From the NCBI RefSeq assembly GCF_047511655.1, contig NC_133390.1:157849583-157913582 (forward strand): a DNA stretch of 64,000 bases. The letters run 5' to 3'. Of the stretch, positions 21,308 to 30,110 are shown piece by piece. A program made the translations under genes and the position numbers. The stretch is from Castor canadensis (lineage: Eukaryota > Chordata > Mammalia > Rodentia > Castoridae). A model generated the notes under the pieces. It searched no databases and was not told the origin of the DNA. It was given only the letters and a program-made list of their open reading frames with translations. Numbering within the stretch: position 1 is the stretch's first letter; the number at the start of each line of letters is the position of its first letter.

Positions 21308-21446
21308 TATCTTGATTAATTTTCATACTTTGCCGTTGTGTCCAGTCAATCTTTCATTTACCTCAGAAGTTGACCCTTTCCAGGCCAGCATGGGTGCAAT
21401 GGTGTCTAGGGAATCATGGGAGACTTGCACGACATGTATCAACAGT

Positions 21447-21690
21447 CTGGCTATCCCCTGGTGGCTCACACCTGTCATCCCAGCTATTTAGGAAGCTGAG
21501 ATTGGGAGGATTGATATTTGAGGCTAAACCAAACAAAAAAAGTTTGTAAGACCTCACCTCAACAGAAAAAAGCTGGGCATGGTGGTATGTGTCTGTTATT
21601 CCAGTGGTGGTGGGAAGCCTAAAATAGGATTGCTGTTCAGCAATAGGATAGCTGGGCAAAAAGTGAGACCCTATCCAAAGCAAAAAGGAT
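21447..21690 (+). repeat. B1-like SINE tandem (diverged)
   Basis: Two B1-type heads in series (CTGGTGGCTCACACCTGTCA and GCTGGGCATGGTGGTATGTG), each followed by a GTGAGACC/GTAAGACC-type end. This is the first repeat beyond the CHMP4B 3' end. Confidence 0.7.
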
Positions 21691-21882
21691 TGGGTATTGG
21701 TGGCTCACACCTGTAATCCTAGCTACTCAGGAGGCAGAAATCAGGAGGATTGTGGTTCGAAGGCAGCCTGGACAAAAAAAAAGTTTGCAAGACCCTATCT
21801 CGAAAAACCCTTCACAAAAATAGGGCTAGTGGAGTGGCTCAAGGTGAAGGCCCTGAGATCAAGCTCTAGTACTGCCAAAAAA
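21691..21882 (+). repeat. B1-ID composite SINE
   Basis: GGTATTGGTGGCTCACACCT, GAGGCAGAAATCAGGAGGAT and AAGACCCTATCTCG, fused to AGGGCTAGTGGAGTGGCTCA and CTAGTACTGCC. Confidence 0.85.
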
Positions 21883-21886
21883 TAAA

Positions 21887-21979
21887 GGGGGGCTGAAGAT
21901 GTGGCTTAAGTGGTACAGCACCTACATGGCAAGTGTGAAGTCCTGAGTTCAGATCCCAGTACTGCTAAAAAAAAAAAAC
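21887..21979 (+). repeat. ID-like SINE
   Basis: GGGGGGCTGAAGATGTGGCT, GTCCTGAGTTCAGATCCCAG and an A tail. It abuts the preceding composite, making a four-monomer SINE array. Confidence 0.85.
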
Positions 21980-23770
21980 AGTCTGAAGCAAAGAGTAGAG
22001 TACTTTACCAGAAATCTGTTCAGGTTCTAGAGACCCCAGATCTGTGACCCTTACCTTGCTTGGGGACCTGGCTCAAGAGGGCTGGTGGGAGGGTGTGCTG
22101 TCTCAGCTAAGGTTGAGGGGTGCTAAGAACTCAGGGAAGGTGTAAGAAGACAGAGAGAAAGGAGGCTCTTACCTACAGCACATACAAAGGCCTGGGGCCA
22201 CCCTGAACTAATTTCTGGGCCTGAATTGAATGGTGACATAGAGTCAGTAGACCGCAGTATTTATGAACCGAATTACAGAGGAGGAAACAGACACTGAGGT
22301 GCTTCAAGCTTCACAGCTAGTACTAGCAGGCTAAGACATGAGCTCAGTTCCCCTCTCCCAAGCAAGGCCTCTTCCTGTCTACCCTGGATGCCTGCCTTGC
22401 AGAAACAGCTTCCTGTGGTCTCCAGCTCAGTGCTTCTGTGGTCCTGACCTTTTTCATTTTTAGTGAGAACAAAAGCTCTGTGAGAACAGTGGATATGAAG
22501 GGGCCCTTTACTAAGAAATGTACCTGGCTGGCATTTCATTTCACACACACAAGACCCACCAGAACTACCCTTGCCCCTTTTGCAGCTGAGCAAGCCCAGA
22601 ATGAGTGGGATAAGGTGATTTGCTCAAGGTCACCGAGCAGTGTGCAGGGGAGCCGCAAGAATCCAGTCTGTCCTGCCAAGTCCTCCCTGCCACTGTGGTT
22701 CACAGAGAGGCAGGTTCACAGAGACACACCCCTTTCTTTCTTAGAAGATGCCAACTCTGAATGGGCCAAATGCTAGGGTCCAAAGAGACCACCTCTCTCA
22801 GAAAAGACTATGGGAACAGGACCCAGAATCATGCAGCGTGACTTGAAATGGACCTGTGGGGTCAGAACCAGGCAGCAGAACCTCCCACAGAGGCTAACAA
22901 AGGTGGCACCTCCAAGGGCTGGGCCCCTCCCTACTGTCTCCTGCCTCAGCTTGGGTGGCTTTGTGGAGACAATTTCTCTGTTCCCTCACAGAAAGTGTGG
23001 GCAAAGACACTGTACATAGTGATGCTGGTCTGTGTCCCTTGCTGTGTAAGAAACCACTCTGAAATTTAGTTGTGAAAAGGAACCATTTTTATCTGTGAGC
23101 ATACGCACAGATTCTTTGGGTCAGAAATTCAGAAGGGTCCCAATGGGGATGACTTTTCTTTGCCCCGTGATAACAGGGGCTTCTGCTAGGAAGATGTGCA
23201 GGCTGGGGTGATATCAGTGCCAGAGGCTGGAGTCATTTGAAGCCTCCTTCGGTTGCATGCTATGTGTAGTTGTTAGTCCATGCCACCTGTTGGCTGGGAC
23301 TTGCCCTGGGGCTGCAGCATGGGGAAGAGGTGGCCTCTCCATGTGTCTTGGGTTTCCTCACAGCATGGAGGCCTCAATGTAGTCAGCGGTCAGGGCTCTC
23401 AACGCAATTGTCCCAGCCAGCAAGGAGGGTGGTACATCCCCATTTGTGACCTAGTCTTGGGAGTCACCGACTGCATTTTACTGATTCTAAGTGAGCTGCA
23501 AACCCACTCAGTTTCAAGAGGAAGGGAATTCTGATGGGGGCATGGCCAGTTCTAAGAGAACTTGAAGGACAGGAAATGTTACCAGGCTGTCTTTGGGAGA
23601 CTCTGTGAACACTGACAAAGTCTTTAGTAAGTGCTAGGAAGTAACTCACCTAATCTGAATCTGTATCAAAAGAATGGTTTTAAATGTATACCATATTTCT
23701 TTATAAATTCTATATATGTATCACTGTACCACTATATTGTATAATAATACAGCTACAACTCCTTGAAGGT
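21980..23770. other. Intergenic, ancient repeats and unique sequence
   Basis: No gene is seen. MIR-like traces lie at 22250-22330 (CAGAGGAGGAAACAGACACT) and 22590-22640 (GATTTGCTCAAGGTCACC). About 23000-23640 (from TGTAAGAAACCACTCTGAAA to GTTACCAGGCTGTC) looks like one long decayed mammalian repeat of uncertain class. Confidence 0.45.
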
Positions 23771-23976
23771 TCTTTTTTTTTTTTGAGGTACCAGGGTTTG
23801 AACTCATGGCCTCACACTTGCTAGGCAGGTGCTTTTATCACTTGAACCACTCCACCAGCCCATTTTTGTGATGAACTTTTTCTGAGATAGGATCTCATGA
23901 ACTATTTACCCAGGACTGGCTTTGAAGCGTGACCCTCCTGATCTCTGCCTCCCGAGTAGCAGTTGTCCAACTCCTA
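23771..23976 (-). repeat. B1-ID composite SINE, minus strand
   Basis: Poly-T, GGTTTGAACTCATGGCCTCA, GCTAGGCAGGTGCTTTTATC, then GAGATAGGATCTCATGAACT and CCTCCTGATCTCTGCCTCCC. Confidence 0.88.
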
Positions 23977-23989
23977 ACATGCTTCCTTC

Positions 23990-24830
23990 TTAATGGCCAG
24001 AGCCAGACTGAGCTTCCTAAAGAGCTGTCAATTCCCCTCTACGGTGCGAGGGGCTGACGCCGCAGCGCTCCCGGCGGCCTGCAGGTGGCGCCATCTCCCA
24101 GGCAGTGAGGCCTGCGCTGAGCCTGAGTCTGCAGAGGGTGGGCTCCTCCCCGGTGGTCTGCGCCGGGTAGAGGGGAAGGGGCAGGATCACGGGGAGGGTT
24201 CCGCTTGGAATCCCTCCTCCCCGTGCCCCTCAGCCATGCTCCCCTGCCTACCTCCTACTTCCCCACTCTCACCCAGGCCTGCCGGCCCAGGGGTGCCCCC
24301 AACATTGGAGAGAGGGAGGCGGGTGTGTCCTCGCTCCTGCCGTGGTCTAGCCGCTAGGAGGAGGATGTGGAGGGGGACAAGCCAGCCTGGAGGTGAGGCC
24401 ATTGCAACAACAGCCATGGTGACAATAGTCATCATTTTCCGTGGCTCACTCTGCCAGGGGCCCTGCTGTGTGTGTGTGTATCGGGGGTGTGGGGTTGTGG
24501 ATTGTGGTGACTCCTTATCCTCCTGGAGCTCTCTGCCCTGGCCCAGGAGGCTGACCAAGGAGGACGCACTATGGGCAAAGCCTTCCCCCTAGCATGGCTG
24601 GGAGGGAGGGCTGCCCAAGCTGGGACCTTCAGGGGTTGCCTTGGAGTTGGGTCCCCCAATAGCACAGACCCCAAACCGCTGCCCTCTGCTCTCCTGGTGA
24701 ACTGTCCACCTGCATACCTCAGGCCAAACTACAAAGCCTCTGCCTCTTTCCCTTTTCCAGGGAAGAGCCCTGTCCCCCCACCCTCACCAACCTCAGGGGA
24801 CTAGAATAACCCAGAGCCTCACCCTGTACC
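23990..24830. other. GC-rich intergenic block
   Basis: The most GC-rich and CpG-rich part of the downstream region, especially 24040-24360 (GCCGCAGCGCTCCCGGCGGC). Long open frames on both strands (up to 199 codons at 23993-24592) are expected in GC-rich DNA and show no domain. It may be a small CpG-rich regulatory element. I cannot support a gene here. Confidence 0.4.
24078..24091 (+). promoter_or_regulatory. CTCF-like motif
   Basis: CCTGCAGGTGGCGC fits the CTCF core consensus CCASYAGRKGGCRS at 13 of 14 positions (T for A at position 3). It sits in the CpG-rich block 2.8 kb beyond the likely CHMP4B gene end. Binding is inference. Confidence 0.45.
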
Positions 24831-25172
24831 CTACAGGGCCACCAAGCAGGCCTGGAGAGGGTACCCAGAGACAAGGTGGGTCTTGGACACACTCTGGGAA
24901 AAAGCCTATGTGTGGGGAGAGACCCAGTCAGGGAATGTTTGCTGTAAATACACAATGGCTGGTTTCAAGTTATCAAGATGTCAAAAAATTTCCTCAGGTC
25001 TTGGAGCCGGTATAAGCTGGCTCCAGTGCACCAGTGGAAAAGTGTAAAAAAGTGTCTTTGCAATTTTGCTTTGGTCAGGACTGGCCACGCCACCTGAAGC
25101 GCCCAGTGCAAAATGAAAACAGAGCTCTTTGTTTAACATATGTTAAGAGCTTCAAGATCGTAACAACAGAGT
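24831..25172. other. Intergenic unique sequence
   Basis: Nothing recognised. Confidence 0.4.
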
Positions 25173-25290
25173 CTTTTTATTTATTTATTTATTTATTTAT
25201 TTATTTTTTAGTGGTATTGGGTTTGAACTCAGGGCTTTGTGCTTGCTAGGCAGACACTCTGCCAGTTGACCCATGTCCCCCGCCTGACGA
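25173..25290 (-). repeat. ID-like SINE, minus strand, with TTTA tail microsatellite
   Basis: (TTTA)n at 25176-25207 is the expanded A-rich tail on the opposite strand, followed by GGGTTTGAACTCAGGGCTTT and CTTGCTAGGCAGACACTCTG. Confidence 0.85.
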
Positions 25291-25952
25291 CAGAGTAAAC
25301 CAAGTGTGAGCCCTTCCGAGTGAGGGCCCTGTACAGTTGCACAGGTTATGCACCCATGATACCTGCCCTAGCTCCAGTCTAGCCCACCAGCATTGCTTGT
25401 CAGCCATGACCTCAATGGCCTTCCTGCTGTCTCCACTTAGCAGCCAAGGGGAGCCTTTTGATAGCAAGGCATGGTTTTGTCACACTCCACTTCCCATTTA
25501 TTCTTGAGAGATAGGACGAAGCCCTTCTGCCCAGGCCTGCTGGCCCTGGTATATATTCTCATAGCTTAGCATGTGTGTATCCCTGGCTCTCATCGCTGTA
25601 GAAACTTCAGATTTTCTTGTACAGTGCTTGTCTCTCTCTGCAGATCAAGAGATCCGTGACAGTAGCAGCTATTGTGTTCCCAGGCTTGGCACCAGTGTGG
25701 GCCTGCACTTAGTGGCCACTCAGTAGAAAATTAATTAATTAATTGATGAAAAGGACAGTTGGAGCAGGACAGTTTTCAAAGTTTTTTGGGTAACAATTAC
25801 TTAGTCAAATGAGATCTTACAGGAAAGCCAGGACATAAAACAGATGTGGCTGCTTTTTTGCCTGCTGTGGGGGTAGGGGAACAGAGCCCTAACCCTCTGC
25901 CCCCCCTCCACACATCACGCAGTCAGTTTCAGTGCAGAACTGTGAAAGGTTT
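25291..25952. other. Intergenic unique sequence
   Basis: No repeat recognised. A short (AATT)n run (ATTAATTAATTAATTGATG) lies at about 25731-25748. Confidence 0.4.
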
Positions 25953-26147
25953 TAGGACCTGGTGTGGTGGCTCATGCCTAGAATCCCAGCTATGTGGGAG
26001 GCAGAGACAGGAAGATGGAGGTTTAAGGCCAGCCTGGGCAAAAATGTGAGATCCTATTTGAAAAACAAACTAAAAAAGTAAAAGGGCTGGAGTCGTGGCT
26101 CAAGTGATACAGTGCTCAAGCACGAGGCCCTGAGTTCAAACGTCAGT
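25953..26147 (+). repeat. B1-ID composite SINE with perfect duplication
   Basis: GGTGTGGTGGCTCATGCCTA, GGCCAGCCTGGGCAAAAATG, then GGGCTGGAGTCGTGGCTCAA. Exact 14-bp flanks ACTGTGAAAGGTTT lie at 25939-25952 and 26148-26161. Confidence 0.92.
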
Positions 26148-26519
26148 ACTGTGAAAGGTTTGGTGACCATACTGCCACTTATTTTGCCTGCAGTTAACCT
26201 TAACCAGCTCTCCTGGCTAACATTAGCAATCTGGTTTGTGTTCATGTTAGCCATGCTCTAAGCTTCAGCTGTCACACTGGTGGTAAATCTAGGTGATGCT
26301 CCCGACTCCCCTTCTCTCTGGCCTCCTCTGGGCTCTGAGAGCTGTGGCTGGGCTGAGGATTCTGTATGTTGTGGGGAGCACAGCAGGGCTGCAGCCCACC
26401 TGCCAGCACAGCTCCTGTCCACCCATTCTCTTGTCATCTTGGTCTCACTTTGGTCTTGTGACCTTCTGCAGTCAGAGGTTACCTGCCTTCTCTCACTGGC
26501 TTCTTAGCTCTCTTTAATG

Positions 26520-26735
26520 CCAGCCAGCATTTATTAAGCACTTACTGGGTACTCAGCATGCTGCACAGGCCTTTCTAGGTTGTATTCCTACCAGACCCCA
26601 CAGCAATCCTTTGGAGTGATTCTTTTTATGCTCCTTATTGTACTGATGGAAAAATGGGGCCTCTGAGAGGAGGAATGACTTTGCCAAGGTCACCCAGTAG
26701 GTGAGTCAGACTTCCCACCCACTTTGACCTGGGCA
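26520..26735 (-). repeat. MIR/L2-like remnant
   Basis: GCATTTATTAAGCACTTACT, GGAAAAATGGGGCCTCTGAG and TTTGCCAAGGTCACCCAGTA match the common old mammalian repeat layout. Confidence 0.6.
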
Positions 26736-27412
26736 CAGTGGGGCCACTAAGCCATAGAGCAGCTGTCACTGACAAGAGGGGAAGAAGAACCAGGGCTCCA
26801 GTCTGCTTCTATGGCCCGGTTAACTATGGTCCTTAGCCCTGCTCTTACCTGGGAGGCCATGTGACTGTGTGTTTGAAGCAGACTCAAACGAACTGAGTCC
26901 CAAGAGAGGGGAAGCTCTGGCCTCACTGTCCACCTAAGTAAGGGGAAGTCAGGTGTCATTGCCCCCTACCTGGGTTGGGTAGGCCTGTAAGGAGGAGGTT
27001 ACCCCGGTGCCAGGTGCATCCTAAGCACTGAGAGTGATGGGAGGGGTTCTTCATGCACCCTGGGCTCGTCTGACAGTAGAGATGCAAACGGAACCTCAAG
27101 AGGTCTCTTTCCTCTCCTTCCTCAGTGGATCCCAAAGTGGGACCCTGAGGACACCTGCCCTAGTCTGTCCCCAGCTGTGCACCTGCTGATGAGGAAACCA
27201 CCAGGCAAGTGCAGTGTGAGGGCAAGGGGCCAGGTTCTAGTCCTTGCCTTTCCCCTTGGTGACTCCTGACCCTTTCTGGGCCTCAGTTTCCTACCTCCAG
27301 CATGGGTGTCCATCAGAGTCCATGAAGCTCCAGGGTATAGTGCAAATGTGGGTTTGAGTATCTGCTGTGTGGGGTCAGGCCCCTTCCCGTGTTAATGAGG
27401 GGACTGAGGACT
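26736..27412. other. Intergenic, mostly unique
   Basis: Only a MIR-like trace (GGGCCTCAGTTTCCTACCTC) near 27270. No gene is seen. Confidence 0.4.
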
Positions 27413-27800
27413 GCATCTCTTTCCTGAGGCTGCCGTAACAAGTCACCACAGTCCAGGCACCTTAAGACAACAGAAACATTTTTCCCTTAAAGTTCAGGAG
27501 GTCAGAGCAGTCAGCAGGCCAAGCTCTGGGAGAGGATCCTTGCTGGCCTCTTCTAGGAAAGCTGTGACAGCCCTTGGCGTTCCTGGGCTCAAGGCCTGCA
27601 ATCTTTGCCCTGTCCTCATGCCATCTCCTCTCCTTGTCTCTTATAAGGATGCTTGTCATTGGCTCAAGGACCCACACAGGCAATCCAGGATAATGTCTTA
27701 AAACCCTCAATTCTATCTGCAAGAAGCTTTTTCCATTAACGCCCATTCACAGGGTCTGGGGGTCTGGTGGTGACGTGTTCTTGGGGACCACCCCCAGCCC
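27413..27800 (-). mobile_element. MLT1-type MaLR solo LTR, minus strand
   Basis: GAGGCTGCCGTAACAAGTCA, GTTCAGGAGGTCAGAGCAGT, TGTCTCTTATAAGGATGCTT and GTCATTGGCTCAAGGACCCA are the inverted landmarks of an MLT1 LTR, including the inverted TATA region. It is non-coding. Confidence 0.7.
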
Positions 27801-28697
27801 ACTCCAGGGGCATCACAGTTGTCCATGGCTCTCAGAGGCATGAAAAGTGAGGGTGCCACACACAGTCAGCTCAGTAAATGTGAACCCTCAGAGAGAGACT
27901 GAGGCCAAGGAGGAAGAGGCCATGGAATGCCTGGCCTGGCAGAGCAGAGCCTCTCCCCGCTGGGCCATGGCACTGGGCAGGGGTCAGGCTGTGCTCCCTG
28001 GGCAGGGAAATGGTGTGAGCCACAGCCCCATGCTCAGCATCCCGCTCTGGCACAGCACTCCCCAGAAACATATTTTACCCATAAACGGGCCAATTAAGAA
28101 GGCAAATGTTTTCAAACAGGAGGATTTATTGGCATAGAATGTGCCATCCCTCCAAGCGCAAGGAGTGGGGGTGCATGCAGAGCCATCTGGAGGGGCTGTT
28201 TATCATATTTATTTAGTTACGAGTTGCTGGGTTGGAACTGCAGGGCTCCCAGGAATCCCTGGGACGGCGCGGGCTGTGTGCACACGTGTGCCCATATGTG
28301 TCCATGTGCACACTGGTACACCCTTGTATTGTGCTCTTCTCTGCCTGTACACGCATGTACCCCTGGTATAAAAAGGAGTGCATGCACAGGTGCGTGAGTG
28401 GGCCTGCATGTGTCCTCGTGTGCACAGACGTGTGTGTATACTCTGTGTGAGGATGCATGTATGGCCTGGAGTGCCCTTGCATGTCACAAACCCTTCATGC
28501 CTTTCTTCCCTGGTTTAACTTCTTGGCAGCATTAGGCATCTCCCTATCAGCCTTCCATGTCACCCTCCTCCTCCCTGTGTGTCCCTTTTGTCTCTCTCTA
28601 GACCAGAGTCACCACAGGTCCTATGAATGGCAGAAGAGGGCTGGAGCTGGCTTGGACTAGGCTTTTTGTCCAGATTTGCTTTGCATATTAAAGCAAA
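27801..28697. other. Intergenic unique sequence
   Basis: It includes a TG/CA-rich low-complexity stretch at 28270-28470 (alternating TGTGCACACGTGTG-type words) that creates overlapping spurious frames on both strands. The part at 28050-28140 is AT-rich and repeat-free. Confidence 0.4.
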
Positions 28698-28813
28698 TAT
28701 GCTGGCAGAGTGGCTCAAGTGGTAGAGCACCTGCCTAGCAAGCATGAGGCCCTGAGTTCAAACTCCAGTGCCACCAAGAAATAAGTAAGTAAGTAAGTAA
28801 AAAAATAAATAAA
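28698..28813 (+). repeat. ID-like SINE
   Basis: TATGCTGGCAGAGTGGCTCA, GTGGTAGAGCACCTGCCTAG, CCTGAGTTCAAACTCCAGTG and an (AAGT)n/A-rich tail. Confidence 0.88.
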
Positions 28814-29165
28814 CATTTAAAAAGTTTAAAGGCAAAGGACTTGTCCTGGTCTCTGCGAAGACAAATGTTCTCCTATTGTGCTTGAAGCGTCCAGTTTGTC
28901 TCTTGGAGACAGCAATTGATAGAGGTGTGGGCCATAGACGTAACGATGATAGAGTTGTTCAAAGGAGTCCAGGAGACTGCCTGGCACACAGTAGGTGCTC
29001 AATCAAGGTGCATGCCTCTCCCTCTGACAACTTCCCTGCTGCCGCTATCTAGAGGGAAAACTAGGAGAACCCACCAGTGCGAGGTATTGGACAGTTTGAT
29101 GCCTGGACAGGTGGCCTCACAGGCTTGGATTCAGTGACTTGGATGACATCAACCATGGAACTTCA
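28814..29165. other. Intergenic unique sequence
   Basis: A MIR-end-like word (CCTGGCACACAGTAGGTGCT) lies near 28980-28999. Nothing else is recognised. Confidence 0.4.
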
Positions 29166-29177
29166 CCAGTACTTCAC

Positions 29178-29368
29178 CCTTCCTCCCTCCCTCCCTCCCT
29201 CCCTCCCTCTCTTTATTTCTGTCTCCCCCTCTCCTCCCTCTCTTCCTCCCTCCTTCCTCCTTTCTTCTTTCCTTCCTTCCTTTCTTTCTTCAGCACTGGA
29301 AATTGAACCCCAGGGCCTTGCACACACTAGGCAAGCGCTTTGCTACTAAGCTACATTCCCATCCGCAC
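29178..29368 (-). repeat. Pyrimidine microsatellite plus ID-like SINE, minus strand
   Basis: A (CCTT/CCCT)n tract at 29178-29291 leads into GCACTGGAAATTGAACCCCA and CACACTAGGCAAGCGCTTTG, the inverted ID body. The tract is the degenerated A-rich tail side of the SINE. Confidence 0.8.
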
Positions 29369-29880
29369 GAGGAATTTTTTAATCAGCTTTTTCCCATTAA
29401 ACAGGCGTTTTAATATTTTCTTCATGGCATCAGTCACAGAGAATTCTGATTTTTTACAGCCCATGTTTTAGAGTGTAACGTTCTGGGCTGTAAAGATAGA
29501 ATCTGCTCTCATAAGCGATGTCTTCCCTGGCTCTGAGATAGGGGGAGGCTGGGGATTCAGCAGCGTGATTGGAAGTCTAAGTGTCTAAAGTGACAGTCGC
29601 AAGTCCCTGGAGCCACAATTCAATCAGCCTCTCCAAACGGGAAATTCAACAGAGAGTGTTTAAAAGACGGTTGAAGGCAAAAATGAAAAAAGAAAAACAT
29701 TCAGGGTGAAATTGAATTTTGGAGTCATTTGATGGAAGTTTTAAAAATGAACGATAACAGTCCCCAAAAGTGCATCGTCTCCAACTTGGCTCTTAGGGGT
29801 CTGGAAGAAACTTTCAAAGTTTTTTTCTTTCTTCCCTCCTTCTCTCCCATTCTCCTTTTCTCCCCCTTTTTCCTTCCACA
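29369..29880. other. Repeat-poor AT-rich block
   Basis: No SINE, LINE or LTR signature. AT-rich words such as CCCATTAAACAGGCGTTTTAATATT make it a candidate conserved non-coding element. No gene is seen. Confidence 0.35.
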
Positions 29881-29882
29881 GG

Positions 29883-29947
29883 TGTTTCCTGAGCACCTAC
29901 TATGTGCCAGGCACCACCTTGGGCACTGGGGATACAATGAGGAACAG
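29883..29947 (+). repeat. Old mammalian repeat remnant (MIR/L2-type)
   Basis: GTTTCCTGAGCACCTACTAT, GTGCCAGGCACCACCTTGGG and CACTGGGGATACAATGAGGA are the signature words. Confidence 0.65.
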
Positions 29948-29957
29948 GCAGATGTGG

Positions 29958-30110
29958 TCTCTGCTCTCCCTCCCTCCTTCCTCTCTCCCTCCTTTCTTCC
30001 CTCCTCCCTCCTTTCTAACCTCCCTCTTTCCTACCCTCCCTCTGTACTTCCTTCCCTCCTTCCCTCCCTCCCTCTGCCTTCCTTCCTTTCCTCCCTCCCT
30101 CCCTTCCATG
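29958..30110. repeat. (CCCT/CCTT)n polypyrimidine tract
   Basis: About 150 bases almost entirely C and T on the plus strand. It gives long Ser/Pro/Leu-rich and Gly/Arg/Glu-rich spurious frames on the two strands. Confidence 0.9.

Larger units (their letters stand above)
1..21325 (+). other. CHMP4B: CHMP4B gene body (3' part: intron 1 to 3' end)
   Basis: Four exons on the plus strand spell the C-terminal 161 residues of charged multivesicular body protein 4B, a Snf7-family ESCRT-III subunit. The family polymerises into membrane-remodelling filaments in multivesicular body sorting, cytokinetic abscission, nuclear envelope sealing and membrane repair. VPS4 disassembles the filaments, and the Bro1 protein ALIX helps recruit CHMP4. 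The reading frame carries through all junctions: intron phases fit, and each intron has GT and AG ends. Window residues correspond to human 64-224, so exon 1 with the N-terminal basic region and helix alpha-1 is left of base 1. Introns 2, 3 and 4 are 8,577, 1,090 and 1,199 bp. The intact frame and multi-exon structure make this the functional locus, not a retrocopy. The right edge is set by a candidate distal polyadenylation signal and could instead be near 20,810. Confidence 0.96.
20542..21325 (+). other. CHMP4B: CHMP4B 3' UTR (proximal and likely distal ends)
   Basis: Non-coding continuation of exon 5. It is repeat-free up to the SINE cluster that starts at about 21447. A canonical AATAAA lies 244 bases past the stop, and an ATTAAA variant lies about 760 bases past it, followed by a T/G-rich stretch. 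Sequence between the two signals looks unique and UTR-like, so I infer alternative short and long 3' UTRs. Which end dominates cannot be told from sequence alone. Confidence 0.75.

Noticed and set aside
23993..24592. 199-codon plus-strand frame in the GC-rich block, the longest frame outside CHMP4B and the L1
   Set aside because: GC-rich DNA lowers stop frequency on both strands (an overlapping minus frame exists too). There is no domain, no conserved motif and low-complexity composition.
29958..30110. Serine/proline/leucine-rich protein frames
   Set aside because: They are translations of a polypyrimidine microsatellite.
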